Shown: positions 37,710 to 46,538, counted from the stretch's first letter. The stretch: DNA of 64,000 nt from Microbacterium testaceum (GCF_029761935.1 NZ_CP121699.1:3316023-3380022), one strand, 5' to 3'. Notes: generated by a model not told the origin, from the letters alone. Numbers and translations are program-made.

Positions 37710-39503
37710 ATGGCACATCTGCTCGGGGGCGAAGCCCTGCACCTGGAATACCCGACCAAGGTCGTCTTCGACTCCGTCTCGCTCGGCGTGAACGAGGGCG
37801 ATCGCATCGGGATCGTCGGCCGCAACGGTGACGGCAAGTCGAGTCTGCTCGGCATGCTCGCCGGCATCCGCGAGCCCGACGGCGGGCGCGTCACCGTGCG
37901 CGGCGGGGTGACCGTCGGCGTGCTCGACCAGCAGGACACCCTCGACGACGACGACACCATCGGCCACGCGGTGGTCGGCGATCGACCCGAGCACGAGTGG
38001 GCGGGCGACTCCCGCACGCGCGACGTGATCGCGGGGCTGCTCGGCGATCTGCCCTGGGATGCCCGTCTGGGGGACCTCTCGGGTGGCCAGCGGCGTCGTG
38101 TGGCGTTGGCGAAGCTCCTGTCGGGCGATTGGGACGTTCTGTTCCTCGACGAGCCCACCAACCACCTCGATGTCGAGGCGATCACGTGGCTCGCGGGCCA
38201 CCTCAAGAAGCGGTGGGCGCCCTCGGCCGGCGGTCTGCTCGTCGTCACGCACGACCGGTGGTTCCTCGACGAGATCTGCACCGCGACGTGGGAGGTGCAC
38301 GATCGGATCGTCGAGCCCTTCGAGGGCGGCTATGCGGCGTACATCCTGCAGCGCGTGGAGCGCGACCGCCAGGCGGCATCCATCGAACAACGCCGTCAGA
38401 ACCTCGCCCGCAAGGAGCTCGCGTGGCTGCGCCGCGGGGCGCCGGCGCGCACGTCGAAGCCGAAGTTCCGCATCGACGCGGCGAACGAGCTCATCGCCGA
38501 CGTGCCCGAGATCCGCGATAAGGTCGCCCTCCAGTCGCTCGCGGTCGCCCGCCTGGGCAAGGACGTCGTCGATCTGCTCGACGCGGGGGTGACCTTCGGC
38601 GACAAGACGGTCCTGAAGGACGTGGAGTGGCGGATCGCGCCGGGGGAGCGCACCGGCATCCTGGGCGTGAACGGTGCGGGCAAGTCCACGCTGCTCAGCC
38701 TGGTCACCGGATCGCTCGAGCCCACCAGCGGCCGCGTCAAGCGCGGCAAGACGGTCAAGGTCGCCACCCTCACCCAGCGCCTCGACGAGCTCGACCAGCA
38801 CCTGAACGACCCCGTGCGCGTGGTCATCGCCGGGTTGCGCACCACCTACGCGTTCGGCGCAGGCTCGAAGTCGCAGGAGCTCACCCCCGGGCAGCTGCTG
38901 GAGCGCCTGGGATTCTCGAGCGCGCAGCTCTCGACGCCGGTGAAAGACCTCTCGGGTGGGCAGAAGCGGCGCCTGCAGCTGCTGCTCGTCATCCTCGATC
39001 AGCCGAACGTGCTGATCCTCGACGAGCCCACCAACGACCTCGACACCGACATGCTCGCGGCGATGGAAGACCTGCTCGACTCGTGGTCCGGCACCCTCAT
39101 CGTCGTCTCGCACGATCGCTACTTCCTCGAGCGCGTCACCGACCAGCAGTACGCGATCCTCGATGCGAAGCTCCGCCATCTTCCCGGGGGCGTCGACGAG
39201 TACCTGCGTTTGAGGGCGCTGCAGGATGCCGAGCCCTCGCGTTCCGCGACCTCGTCCGAGGCCTCCGCGACCCCGGGCCTGCAGGGCGCCGAGCTCCGCG
39301 CGGCGCAGAAGGAGGCGGCGGCCGTCGAACGCCGTATCGAGAAGCTGCAGCAGCAGATCGACAAGGCGAAGGCGGCCTTGGCCGACCACGACCAGGCGGA
39401 CTACGAGGGACTCGGCAAAGAGATGCAGCGCATCTCGGCCCTCGAGGGCGAGCGCGACGAGCTCGAGATGACCTGGTTCGAGCTCACCGAATCCATCGGC
39501 TGA
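37710..39503 (+). CDS. ABC-F family ATPase (Uup/EttA-like translation factor)
   Basis: 597 residues with two ABC domains and no membrane segments. Domain 1: GRNGDGKSSLLGMLAG, LSGGQRRRVALAKLLSG, VLFLDEPTNHLDVEA. Linker around residues 210-270 is basic (RRQNLARKELAWLRRGAPAR). Domain 2: [44 protein letters not shown]. The C-terminus is a coiled coil (EAAAVERRIEKLQQQIDKAKA), as in Uup. ABC-F proteins act on ribosomes to relieve stalls or protect against antibiotics; which role applies here is not determined. Located next to the ispE region as in other actinobacteria. Confidence 0.92.
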   Translation: MAHLLGGEALHLEYPTKVVFDSVSLGVNEGDRIGIVGRNGDGKSSLLGMLAGIREPDGGRVTVRGGVTVGVLDQQDTLDDDDTIGHAVVGDRPEHEWAGDSRTRDVIAGLLGDLPWDARLGDLSGGQRRRVALAKLLSGDWDVLFLDEPTNHLDVEAITWLAGHLKKRWAPSAGGLLVVTHDRWFLDEICTATWEVHDRIVEPFEGGYAAYILQRVERDRQAASIEQRRQNLARKELAWLRRGAPARTSKPKFRIDAANELIADVPEIRDKVALQSLAVARLGKDVVDLLDAGVTFGDKTVLKDVEWRIAPGERTGILGVNGAGKSTLLSLVTGSLEPTSGRVKRGKTVKVATLTQRLDELDQHLNDPVRVVIAGLRTTYAFGAGSKSQELTPGQLLERLGFSSAQLSTPVKDLSGGQKRRLQLLLVILDQPNVLILDEPTNDLDTDMLAAMEDLLDSWSGTLIVVSHDRYFLERVTDQQYAILDAKLRHLPGGVDEYLRLRALQDAEPSRSATSSEASATPGLQGAELRAAQKEAAAVERRIEKLQQQIDKAKAALADHDQADYEGLGKEMQRISALEGERDELEMTWFELTESIG

Positions 39504-39527
39504 GCCCTCGGGGCGCCGCGACGGCGA

Positions 39528-39557
39528 ACGGCCCGTCCCCCGGAGGGAACGGGCCGT
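39528..39557. terminator. bidirectional terminator between ABC-F and PHP genes
   Basis: ACGGCCCGT (39528-39536) pairs perfectly with ACGGGCCGT (39549-39557), with CCCC/GGG pairing inside. It lies between convergent genes. Confidence 0.75.
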
Positions 39558-39570
39558 CCTCGATCGACGA

Positions 39571-41238
39571 TCAGCGCACCGACACGAAGATCGGGTTCGT
39601 GTAGAGCCACGTGTCGAGCCAGGGGTTCCCCTGACCGGCCGCGTGCGGCTGCGGGGCCCGCGGGTCCACGTCCGCCCCGAGCGGGCCGATGCCGTGCACC
39701 TTGCCGTCGCTTCCGCGCACGCGCACGTAGCCGTCGACGTCGGCGGTGCCCACCGGGATCACGATCTGGAACGCCGAACCGCTGCGGTCGCTCACGTCGC
39801 GCAGCTCGATGACGCGGGTTTTGGGAGCGACCATCGTGTCGCGGTCGCTCGCGGCGCCCGTGATCTCGCCGCGGATCACGTCGAGGTGCGCGAGACGGGG
39901 CAGGATGCCGGCGGAGTTGCGCTTCGTGGTGGGCTCGACGTCGATGACGATCTCGATCTTCGTGCCCGTCGGTACCCGCAGGGTCCCGCCGAGTGTGGCG
40001 GTGTTGGCGGTGTCGTCGACGGCGCGCAGGGTGACCGCGAGTCCGGCGACGAGGTGCCCGTGGTCGACCCACATGCGTCCCGCGCGCACGGCGTCGAGCA
40101 CGGCGGTGTGCGTCTTGTCGGCGGCGCCGACGTGCGTGCGGCTGAACTCGCCCGGCCAGAGGTCGCTGCCGCCCTGCGGGGAGGCGGTCGACACGGGGTC
40201 GGGCCGGCGGCCCGCGCGGTTGAAGTTGGCCAGCGTGGCCCCGTTGTCCCACCCCGAGCCGGTGGGGAAGTCGCCCACGCGGGTATTGTCGAAGTTCTTC
40301 AGGTGCAGGTCGCTGTTCGTGGTGATCCACCAGCGCCGACCCTCGCTCAGCAGGGCGTCCCACATGCCGCCGACGACCGCGGTCATCCAGTCGAATCCGC
40401 CGTGCGCCCGGTACGCGGTCGCGGGGAATCCGGGGAACGAGTAGTCGCTGCGGGAGTTCTCGTACTCGCCGCGCTGCGAACGGTCGGTGGTGTTCGCCGC
40501 GAGACCCGAGGCCTGCGCCCCCGGTGCTCCCTCGAAGCCCACGAAGACGTCGGGGTCGGCATCCTGCCACGCGCGCAGCTCCCCGGGGGAGTCGATGCCG
40601 AGACGGCTGGGGTGGTTGGCCAGGACGAGCACGTCGTCGACCACGCCCGCCTTGCGCTGCTGGCCGAGCCACGAGATCCCCTCGACGGCGTGCTGCAGCC
40701 AGTCGGCGGCGTCGCTCGTGTTGGGCCGGGGCTTCTCCCACTGGTTGAGCTTGCCGTCGTAGGTCAGCTCGAAGCGGCGCAGTACCTCGGTCACGCGGGG
40801 GCCGGGGGCGACCAGCACGGTGCCGTGCTCGGCGGCCGGGATGTACCACTCGAGGCCCTGGAAGACGAGGAGATCGGGTCGGGCGGTCCGCGCCGCCTCG
40901 ATCTCGCGCGCCGCGTTGAAGACCCCGCCGACGTTCGCGTGGCCGACGTTGCTGTGCTCGGTGAAGGCGATGGCATCCACTCCGAAACGCTGCGCCTGGT
41001 CGAGGATCGTCGTCATCGCGTACTTGGCGTCGTGAGAGTAGACCGAGTGCACGTGGTGGTCGAAGACGAGCCAGCGCAGGGCCTTCGGATCGGTCACGGC
41101 CGTGGGCGCGGTCGCGGACACGGCGCTCGCGGCGGCTGCGGGCCCGAACGACGACGCGGCGGACGCGGTCGTGACCGCGGCGGCGGCTGCGGCGAGGAAG
41201 GTGCGGCGGGAGAAGCCGGAAGGGGTGTGAGAGGGCAT
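39571..41238 (-). CDS. Tat-exported PHP-domain metallohydrolase (CehA/McbA-like)
   Basis: 555 residues. The N-terminus has a twin-arginine signal (GFSRRTFLAAAAAAV, RR at 11-12) with an Ala-rich core. The PHP-domain follows: WLVFDHHVHSVYSHDAKYAMT, VDAIAFTEHSNVGHANVG, VFQGLEWYIPAAEHGT, WWITTNSDLHLKNF, supplying the metal-binding His/Asp set. A beta-rich C-terminal half (LRVPTGTKIEIVIDVEP) may bind carbohydrate. CehA/McbA-type enzymes hydrolyse carbamate or phosphoester compounds; export and domain do not identify the substrate. Divergent from the LAXTG protein gene. Confidence 0.87.
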   Translation of the reverse strand: MPSHTPSGFSRRTFLAAAAAAVTTASAASSFGPAAAASAVSATAPTAVTDPKALRWLVFDHHVHSVYSHDAKYAMTTILDQAQRFGVDAIAFTEHSNVGHANVGGVFNAAREIEAARTARPDLLVFQGLEWYIPAAEHGTVLVAPGPRVTEVLRRFELTYDGKLNQWEKPRPNTSDAADWLQHAVEGISWLGQQRKAGVVDDVLVLANHPSRLGIDSPGELRAWQDADPDVFVGFEGAPGAQASGLAANTTDRSQRGEYENSRSDYSFPGFPATAYRAHGGFDWMTAVVGGMWDALLSEGRRWWITTNSDLHLKNFDNTRVGDFPTGSGWDNGATLANFNRAGRRPDPVSTASPQGGSDLWPGEFSRTHVGAADKTHTAVLDAVRAGRMWVDHGHLVAGLAVTLRAVDDTANTATLGGTLRVPTGTKIEIVIDVEPTTKRNSAGILPRLAHLDVIRGEITGAASDRDTMVAPKTRVIELRDVSDRSGSAFQIVIPVGTADVDGYVRVRGSDGKVHGIGPLGADVDPRAPQPHAAGQGNPWLDTWLYTNPIFVSVR

Positions 41239-41392
41239 CGCAGACTTTCGTGAGAGGGGTCGCCGGGAACGTAGGGGCCGCGGATGAATCGCGGGTGGAC
41301 GCGCGGTGATGTTGACGTCACCATCCGTTCACCCGGCGGACCGGACGGTGCGACACAGTCCGTTCGTCCTCACCACCCGATCGAGAGCAGCC

Positions 41393-42130
41393 ATGTCGTC
41401 CACCCCCGTGCCCACCCGCCTCCTCCCTCTCGCTGCAGCCGCGGTCCTCGTCGCGGGTCTCGTGCCCCTCGGTGCCCTGGCCGCGTCCGCGGCGAGCCCC
41501 CTCGTGCTGCGGGATGCCGCGGGCACGGCCGTCTTCTCGGGTGACGCCGCCGCGTATCCCTCCTTCGCCACCGCGACCTTCGCCGACGGGTGCCCCGCCG
41601 GAACGAGCGATGGGGCGCGCCTGTCGGTGGCGGCCGGAGGCAGCACCGTCGTCGTCTCGGCGACCGTGCCGGTCACCGCGGGCGCGCCGGTGAGCGTCCC
41701 GATGGGATCCTCGTTCACGGCCGTCGTTCCCACCGGCACGACGAGCGCGACCCTGAGCCTGGAGTGCCTCGCGCTGTCGTCCGGGGTGCCCTCGTCGATC
41801 CTCTCCGTCGCCAGCCTGCCGGTCACGCTGTCGGCGTCGGGTTGGGCGGTCCCCGGTCAGCCGAGTCCCTCGCCGACCATGGCGCCGACCAGCCCCGCGC
41901 CGTCCCCGTCGGCCTCGGGATCGGCCGCCCCCGACCCCGCGGCATCCGCCTCGGCCACCCCCGGCCCCTCGACCTCGGCCACCCCGGTCGCGGCCGCGGC
42001 CTCCGGCTCGGACCTCGCGGTCACGGGTGCACAGGTGGCGGGCGTTGCGGGCGTCGGCGCCGTGCTCGCCGTCGCCGCCGGTCTCGTGTTCCGTGCGCGC
42101 GCTCGTCGTCGCGCGGCCGCACAGGACTGA
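41393..42130 (+). CDS. sortase-anchored (LAXTG) small surface protein
   Basis: 245 residues from ATG 41393. A signal peptide (RLLPLAAAAVLVAGLVPLGALAASA) leads into a short beta-rich domain (residues about 35-150) and a Pro/Ser/Thr/Ala linker typical of wall-spanning segments. The C-terminus is a sorting signal: LAVTG (208-212), hydrophobic stretch, then RARARRRAAAQD. LAXTG is the motif used by class E sortases of high-GC Gram-positives. No sortase gene is in the window. Function of the exposed domain is unknown. An upstream ATG at 41306 was rejected because it precedes the signal peptide by 29 codons. Confidence 0.82.
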   Translation: MSSTPVPTRLLPLAAAAVLVAGLVPLGALAASAASPLVLRDAAGTAVFSGDAAAYPSFATATFADGCPAGTSDGARLSVAAGGSTVVVSATVPVTAGAPVSVPMGSSFTAVVPTGTTSATLSLECLALSSGVPSSILSVASLPVTLSASGWAVPGQPSPSPTMAPTSPAPSPSASGSAAPDPAASASATPGPSTSATPVAAAASGSDLAVTGAQVAGVAGVGAVLAVAAGLVFRARARRRAAAQD

Positions 42131-42177
42131 TCGCCCGTCCGCTCGGGGTCGTCGCTGCCGCGGCGGCCCCGTCGGTG

Positions 42178-42690
42178 TCAGTGGACGGTGTACTCCAGCA
42201 GCACGATGAAGACGCCGAGGCAGGCGGTGGCGAAAGCGCCGAGGAGTCGGACGGGGATCGACGCCTTCCGCCGGGCGTACGCGCCGTAGCCGAGCAGGGC
42301 GAGCACGGCGAAGGTCGCCCACATGCACAACTCGAACGCGTCGCTCACCGAGACGCCGGTCATCCCGGCCCAGACGAGCACGAGGATCGAGGGGATTGAC
42401 GCGTAGAGCATCCCCGCCCCGTGCCGCATGCCCTCGCGGGTCGCGCGGCGGAGCCCGTGGGTGGCGTGCTCGGTCAGGGTGTGCGCGAACACGTGCGCGA
42501 TGAAGAAGACGACGAGCGAGAGCGAGGCGCTGCCGATCACCTCCCACACGTTTTCGGTGTGGTCGTCGGCGATCGAGACGAACGCCGCGAACACGATCAG
42601 GCCGTAGATCGCCGCGGGGGAGCGGAAGCGGACGCCGAACCACGCCCGGACGCGCGCCCAGCGCGACAGCGACTCCGCCTGTGCGCTCAC
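42178..42690 (-). CDS. four-to-five-helix membrane protein of unknown function
   Basis: 170 residues from a GTG overlapping the marR stop (GTGA). Hydrophobic segments: SPAAIYGLIVFAAFVSIA, WEVIGSASLSLVVFFIAHVFAHTL, GAGMLYASIPSILVLVWAGM, CMWATFAVLALLGYGAYA, IPVRLLGAFATACLGVFIVLL. The segment FFIAHVFAHTLTEHATHG carries several histidines near a membrane face. I do not recognise the family. Coupled translation makes it the likely target of the upstream MarR regulator. Confidence 0.75.
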   Translation of the reverse strand: MSAQAESLSRWARVRAWFGVRFRSPAAIYGLIVFAAFVSIADDHTENVWEVIGSASLSLVVFFIAHVFAHTLTEHATHGLRRATREGMRHGAGMLYASIPSILVLVWAGMTGVSVSDAFELCMWATFAVLALLGYGAYARRKASIPVRLLGAFATACLGVFIVLLEYTVH

Positions 42691-43184
42691 GCGTCGAACC
42701 CCAGGCTCAGTTTGCGCAGCAGGGTGGCGAGTCGTTCGCGGTCGCCGCGCGAGAGTCCCTCGAGCAAGAGGGCCTCGGCGTCGACGAGGCGGGTGATCGC
42801 GGCATCCACCCGTACTCGTCCGTCGTCGGTCAGCGTCACCAGAATGCTCCGTCCGTCTCCGGGGTCGGCCTCGCGACGCACGAAACGGCGGGCGACGAGA
42901 CGATCGATACGGTTCGTCATCGTGCCGCTCGAGACGAGCGTCTGCTGCAACAGCTGTTTCGGGCTCAGCTGGTACGGCTCGCCCGCCCGGCGCAACGCCG
43001 AGAGTACGTCCCACTCCCACGACTCGATGTCGCTGCGGCGGAACGCCTCTTTCCGGGCGAAGTCGAGGTGTCGCGATAGGCGTGCGACGCGCGACAGCAC
43101 CTCGAGGGGCGAGAAGTCCAGATCGGGGCGCTGACGCATCCATGCATCGACGATGCGGTCGACTTCGTCGCTGTCCCGGGTCAC
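42687..43184 (-). CDS. MarR family transcriptional regulator (second copy)
   Basis: 165 residues with winged-helix landmarks ESWEWDVLSALRRAGEP, SPKQLLQQTLVSSGTMTNRIDRLVARRFV and wing DPGDGRSILVTLTDDGR. The N-terminal MRQRPDLDFSPLEVLSRVARLSRHLD resembles that of the MarR protein at 11152-11643, so they are paralogues. GTG start, leaderless. It is the first gene of a two-gene unit with the membrane protein downstream. Ligand unknown; no clear palindrome like the one at eamA was found here. Confidence 0.9.
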   Translation of the reverse strand: MTRDSDEVDRIVDAWMRQRPDLDFSPLEVLSRVARLSRHLDFARKEAFRRSDIESWEWDVLSALRRAGEPYQLSPKQLLQQTLVSSGTMTNRIDRLVARRFVRREADPGDGRSILVTLTDDGRVRVDAAITRLVDAEALLLEGLSRGDRERLATLLRKLSLGFDA

Positions 43185-43190
43185 GGTCTC

Positions 43191-43196
43191 ATTATG
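43191..43196 (-). promoter_or_regulatory. -10 element CATAAT of the second marR gene (leaderless)
   Basis: CATAAT on the minus strand is 6 nt before the GTG at 43184, matching five of six TATAAT positions. Confidence 0.5.
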
Positions 43197-43287
43197 TCGA
43201 GTGCTCGGCGGGTCGGTCGGCGCGCGCGGGCGGACGGAACGCCCGGCGTCCGGGTCTGGCAGACTTGACCGGTGCCCTCGGGCACGG

Positions 43288-43359
43288 TCCGCCGTGGTGT
43301 AACGGCAGCACGACAGCCTTTGGAGCTGTTAGGTCCAGGTTCGAATCCTGGCGGCGGAG
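43288..43359 (+). tRNA. tRNA-Gln (anticodon TTG)
   Basis: A 72-nt cloverleaf. Acceptor TCCGCCG (43288-43294) pairs with CGGCGGA (43352-43358) with discriminator G43359. The D arm is GGTGTAACGGCAGC. The anticodon arm is ACAGC, loop CTTTGGA, GCTGT, giving anticodon TTG (reads CAA/CAG). The T arm contains GGTTCGAATCC. CCA is not encoded: the next bases are C and then the ATG of glmU. A small hairpin GTGCCC/GGGCAC (43272-43285) sits just before the tRNA. Confidence 0.95.
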
Positions 43360-43360
43360 C

Positions 43361-44809
43361 ATGACATCACCGACCGAGTTGGCCGTCGTCGTCCTCGCTG
43401 CGGGTCAGGGAACGCGCATGCGCTCCCGCACACCGAAGGTCCTGCACCCGGTCGGCGGTCGCCCGCTCGTCGGCCACGTGCTCGACACCGCGGCATCCCT
43501 CGATCCGGCCCGCATCGTCGTGGTCGTGCGTCACGAGCGCGAGATGGTCGCCGAGACCGTGGCGGAGCTCGCCCCGGGCGTCGTGATCGTCGATCAGGAC
43601 GAGGTGCCCGGCACGGGTCGCGCGGTCGAGGTCGCCCTTGACGCGCTGGACGGCTTCGAGGGCGATGTCCTCGTGCTCAGCGCCGACGTGCCGTTGCTCG
43701 AGACCGGCACGCTCACCGAGCTGCTCGCGACCCACCGCAGCGGCGGCACCGCCGTCACCCTGCTGAGTGCGCGGGTCGACCAGCCCTTCGGGTACGGCCG
43801 GATCCTGCGCGACGAGACCGACGGCGTGCGCCGCATCGTCGAACAGAAGGACGCCTCGGCCGACGAGGCCGCGGTCACCGAGATCAACGTGGGGGTCTAC
43901 GTCTTCCGGGCCGGTCCGTTGCGTGCGCAGCTCGCCCTCGTCGGGACCGCGAACGCCCAGGGCGAGAAGTACCTCACTGACGTGGTCGGGCTCCTGCGCG
44001 ACGCGGAGATGGGGGTCGCGGCGTCCGTCACCGGCGATGCGTCCGCCGCGCTCGGCGTGAACGACCGCGTGCAGCTGTCCGAGGCCGGGCGCACGCTCAA
44101 CGCGCGCACGGTGCGCCGCTGGCAGCTCGAGGGCGTCACGGTCGTCGACCCGGCGACGACGTGGATCGACGTGACAGCGACCCTCGCCCCCGACGTCACG
44201 ATCCTCCCCAACACGCACGTGCGCGGGGCGACCGTCATCGCCTCGGGCGCCACCGTCGGCCCCGACACGAGCCTCGTCGACTGCGAGGTCGGCGAGAACG
44301 CGACGATCACCCGCACCGACGGCACCCTCGCGGTCGTCGAGGCCGGCGCCACGGTCGGCCCGTTCGCCTACCTCCGCGCGAACGCGCGCGTCGGCGTGAA
44401 CGGCAAGGTCGGCACCTTCGTCGAGGTGAAGAACTCCTCGATCGGCGAGGGGAGCAAGGTCCCGCACCTCTCGTACATCGGCGACACCGAGATCGGACGC
44501 GGCGTCAACCTCGGTGCCGGTGCGATCACGGCGAACTACGACGACATCGCCAAGCACCGCACGGTCATCGGCGACGAGGTCCACAGCGGATCGCACAACG
44601 TCTTCGTCGCGCCGGTTACGATTGGAGCGGGCGCCAAGACGGGCGCCGGCGCGGTGATCCGCAAGGATGTCCCGGCCGGTGCGCTGGCGCTCAGCGTGGC
44701 ACCCCAACGCAACGTCGAGGGGTGGGTCGAGAAGAACCGACCGGGCACCAGAGCGGCCGACGTGGCCGCTCAGGCTCGGGCTGAACAGGAAGCGGCCGAT
44801 GGCTCGTAA
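43361..44809 (+). CDS. glmU: bifunctional UDP-N-acetylglucosamine diphosphorylase / glucosamine-1-phosphate N-acetyltransferase
   Basis: 482 residues. The N-terminal pyrophosphorylase domain has VVVLAAGQGTRMRSRTPKVLHP, PGTGRAVEVAL, LVLSADVPLL, FGYGRILRDE and EINVGVYVF. The C-terminal left-handed beta-helix acetyltransferase domain has hexapeptide repeats and FVEVKNSSIGEGSKVPHLSYIGD, GAGAITANYDDIAKHRTVIGD, GSHNVFVAPVTIG. It makes UDP-GlcNAc for peptidoglycan. The ATG is only 2 nt past the tRNA-Gln 3' end, so the ribosome-binding region lies inside the tRNA, or processing creates a 1-nt leader. The 3' end overlaps prs by 11 bp. Confidence 0.96.
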   Translation: MTSPTELAVVVLAAGQGTRMRSRTPKVLHPVGGRPLVGHVLDTAASLDPARIVVVVRHEREMVAETVAELAPGVVIVDQDEVPGTGRAVEVALDALDGFEGDVLVLSADVPLLETGTLTELLATHRSGGTAVTLLSARVDQPFGYGRILRDETDGVRRIVEQKDASADEAAVTEINVGVYVFRAGPLRAQLALVGTANAQGEKYLTDVVGLLRDAEMGVAASVTGDASAALGVNDRVQLSEAGRTLNARTVRRWQLEGVTVVDPATTWIDVTATLAPDVTILPNTHVRGATVIASGATVGPDTSLVDCEVGENATITRTDGTLAVVEAGATVGPFAYLRANARVGVNGKVGTFVEVKNSSIGEGSKVPHLSYIGDTEIGRGVNLGAGAITANYDDIAKHRTVIGDEVHSGSHNVFVAPVTIGAGAKTGAGAVIRKDVPAGALALSVAPQRNVEGWVEKNRPGTRAADVAAQARAEQEAADGS

Positions 44810-45833
44810 GAAGAATCGTGTAGACCTCGACCGCGACAACGGCATCGCCCCCGGGCTCGTCGCCAAGACCAAGAAGCGACTCGTCGTCGCCTCGGGCCGC
44901 TCGCACCCCGAACTCGCGAAGCAGGTGGCCGAGCACCTCGGCACCGAGCTTGCCCCCACCGAGCACCGCACCTTCGCCTCGGGCGAGATCTACACCCGCT
45001 TCGAGGTGTCGATCCGCGGCTGCGACGTGTTCGTCGTCCAGTCGTTCGGTCCTCCGGTCAACGAGTGGCTCATGGAGCTGCTCATCATGCTCGACGCCCT
45101 CAAGCGGGCCTCGGCCAAGCGCATCACGGTCGTCGCGCCGTACTTCCCGTACTCGCGTCAGGACAAGAAGGGTCGCGGTCGCGAGCCCATCAGCGCCCGC
45201 CTGGTCGCCGACCTGCTCAAGACCGCGGGTGCCGACCGCATCATGAGCGTCGACCTGCACGCCGCGCAGATCCAGGGCTTCTTCGACGGTCCCGTCGACC
45301 ACCTGTTCGCCAAGCCGGTGCTCCTCGACCACTTCGAGCGGGGCCTCTCCGCCGAAGACCGCGAGACCCTCACCGTCGTGTCGCCCGACATGGGCCGCGT
45401 GCGCGTGGCCGACACCTGGTCCGACAGCCTGGGCGCCCCCCTCGCGATCATCCACAAGCGTCGCGACCCGAAGGTCGCCAATCAGGTCTCGGTGCACGAG
45501 ATCGTCGGTGACGTGAACGGCCGCACATGCCTGCTGGTCGACGACATGATCGACACCGGCGGCACCATCCAGAAGGCCGCTCAGGCCCTCAAGGCCTCGG
45601 GCGCCCGCAAGGTCATCGTCGCTGCGACCCACGCGATCTTCAGTGACCCGGCCACCGAGCGTCTGCAGGACCCCGCGATCGACCAGGTCGTCGTCACCGA
45701 CACCGTGCCGATCTCGGCCGAGCGTCGATTCGAGCGTCTCGAGGTGCTGCCGATCGCGCCCCTGCTCGCGCGCGCGATCCACGAGGTCTTCGAGGACGGC
45801 TCGGTCACGAGCATGTTCGGCGGCGACGCGTAA
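44799..45833 (+). CDS. prs: ribose-phosphate pyrophosphokinase
   Basis: 344 residues from ATG 44799 (AGGAAG 8 nt upstream). An N-terminal basic extension of about 25 residues (ARKKNRVDLDRDNG...) precedes the usual start RLVVASGRSHPELAKQVAEHL, so it is longer than the common 315-326. Catalytic features: FASGEIYTRFEVSIRGCDVFVVQS, PYFPYSRQDKKGRGREP, SVDLHAAQIQGFFD, and PRPP loop CLLVDDMIDTGGTI. It makes PRPP for nucleotide, His and Trp synthesis. Overlaps glmU by 11 bp, as in the conserved glmU-prs operon of actinobacteria. Confidence 0.96.
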   Translation: MARKKNRVDLDRDNGIAPGLVAKTKKRLVVASGRSHPELAKQVAEHLGTELAPTEHRTFASGEIYTRFEVSIRGCDVFVVQSFGPPVNEWLMELLIMLDALKRASAKRITVVAPYFPYSRQDKKGRGREPISARLVADLLKTAGADRIMSVDLHAAQIQGFFDGPVDHLFAKPVLLDHFERGLSAEDRETLTVVSPDMGRVRVADTWSDSLGAPLAIIHKRRDPKVANQVSVHEIVGDVNGRTCLLVDDMIDTGGTIQKAAQALKASGARKVIVAATHAIFSDPATERLQDPAIDQVVVTDTVPISAERRFERLEVLPIAPLLARAIHEVFEDGSVTSMFGGDA

Positions 45834-45855
45834 CCACCGCCGTTCCGTTCGCATC

Positions 45856-45883
45856 CGGCCGTCTTCCCCGGGGGAGGCGGCCG
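45856..45883 (+). terminator. terminator-like hairpin after prs
   Basis: CGGCCG (45856-45861) pairs with CGGCCG (45878-45883), with TCCCC/GGGGA pairing inside, 22 nt past the prs stop. Confidence 0.6.
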
Positions 45884-45992
45884 AACGCGTTCCGTCCGAG
45901 GGTCGATTCTCGAGGCGGGCCCCTCCGGCGGCGTCCGTCCTCGCACAGCTCGCACAAAAGAATGAACCCGGTGGCGTCCAAGGTCGTGTCCC

Positions 45993-45998
45993 TACCGT
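45993..45998 (+). promoter_or_regulatory. -10 element TACCGT before the FMN-binding lipoprotein operon
   Basis: TACCGT lies 42 nt before ATG 46041. AAGGAGG at 46028-46034 is a strong ribosome-binding site, so this operon is not leaderless, unlike many neighbours. Confidence 0.4.
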
Positions 45999-46040
45999 GA
46001 GCACGTACGCGCCGCGAGGCACGACCGAAGGAGGACCCTC

Positions 46041-46538
46041 ATGATCCGCACCACAGCCGTACCCCGTCCCGTCCGCATCGGCACCGCTCTGCTGGGTGTC
46101 GCCGGCATCGCCACCCTCGCCGGGTGCGCGGGCGGCGCGACCACCGGCGACGCCGCCCCCGCCGACACCGCGGCCCCCGCCGCGAGCTCGGCCCCCGCCA
46201 CGACCTCGGATGCCGCCGCCGGTGGCTCGACCGCGTCGGGCACCTACAAGGACGGCGAGTACGAGGCCACCGGCCAGTACGCGACGCCCGAGAGCGTCGA
46301 GACCATCGACGTCACCCTCACGATCGCCGGCGACACCGTGACCGCGGTGAAGGTGACCGGCGACCCGCAGGCCGCGGAGTCCAAGCGCTACCAGGGCGAG
46401 TTCATCGGCGGCATCCAGAGCGAGGTCGTGGGCAAGAAGCTCGACGAGATCTCGGTCAGCAAGGTGGCCGGTTCCTCGCTCACGAGCGGCGGCTTCACCA
46501 AGGCCGTCGACTCGATCAAGTCCGAGGCCAAGGCCTGA
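46041..46538 (+). CDS. FMN-binding domain lipoprotein (RnfG/NqrC-like)
   Basis: 165 residues. Lipoprotein signal with lipobox LAGC (C29), then an Ala/Thr/Ser-rich tether (residues 30-66) and one compact FMN_bind domain: YKDGEYEATGQYATPESVETIDVTLTI, VTAVKVTGDPQ, and SSLTSGGFTKAVDSIKSEA. T148 in SSLTSGG sits where the covalently flavinylated Thr lies in this family. ApbE, which attaches FMN to such threonines, is the next gene (5-bp gap). It would act as an extracytoplasmic one-flavin electron carrier. Spacing and content indicate an operon with ApbE and the membrane reductase. Confidence 0.85.
   Translation: MIRTTAVPRPVRIGTALLGVAGIATLAGCAGGATTGDAAPADTAAPAASSAPATTSDAAAGGSTASGTYKDGEYEATGQYATPESVETIDVTLTIAGDTVTAVKVTGDPQAAESKRYQGEFIGGIQSEVVGKKLDEISVSKVAGSSLTSGGFTKAVDSIKSEAKA

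Noticed and set aside
43082..43360. 93-codon upstream extension of glmU
   Set aside because: It runs through the tRNA-Gln gene and the antisense of marR. GlmU homology begins right after ATG 43361.
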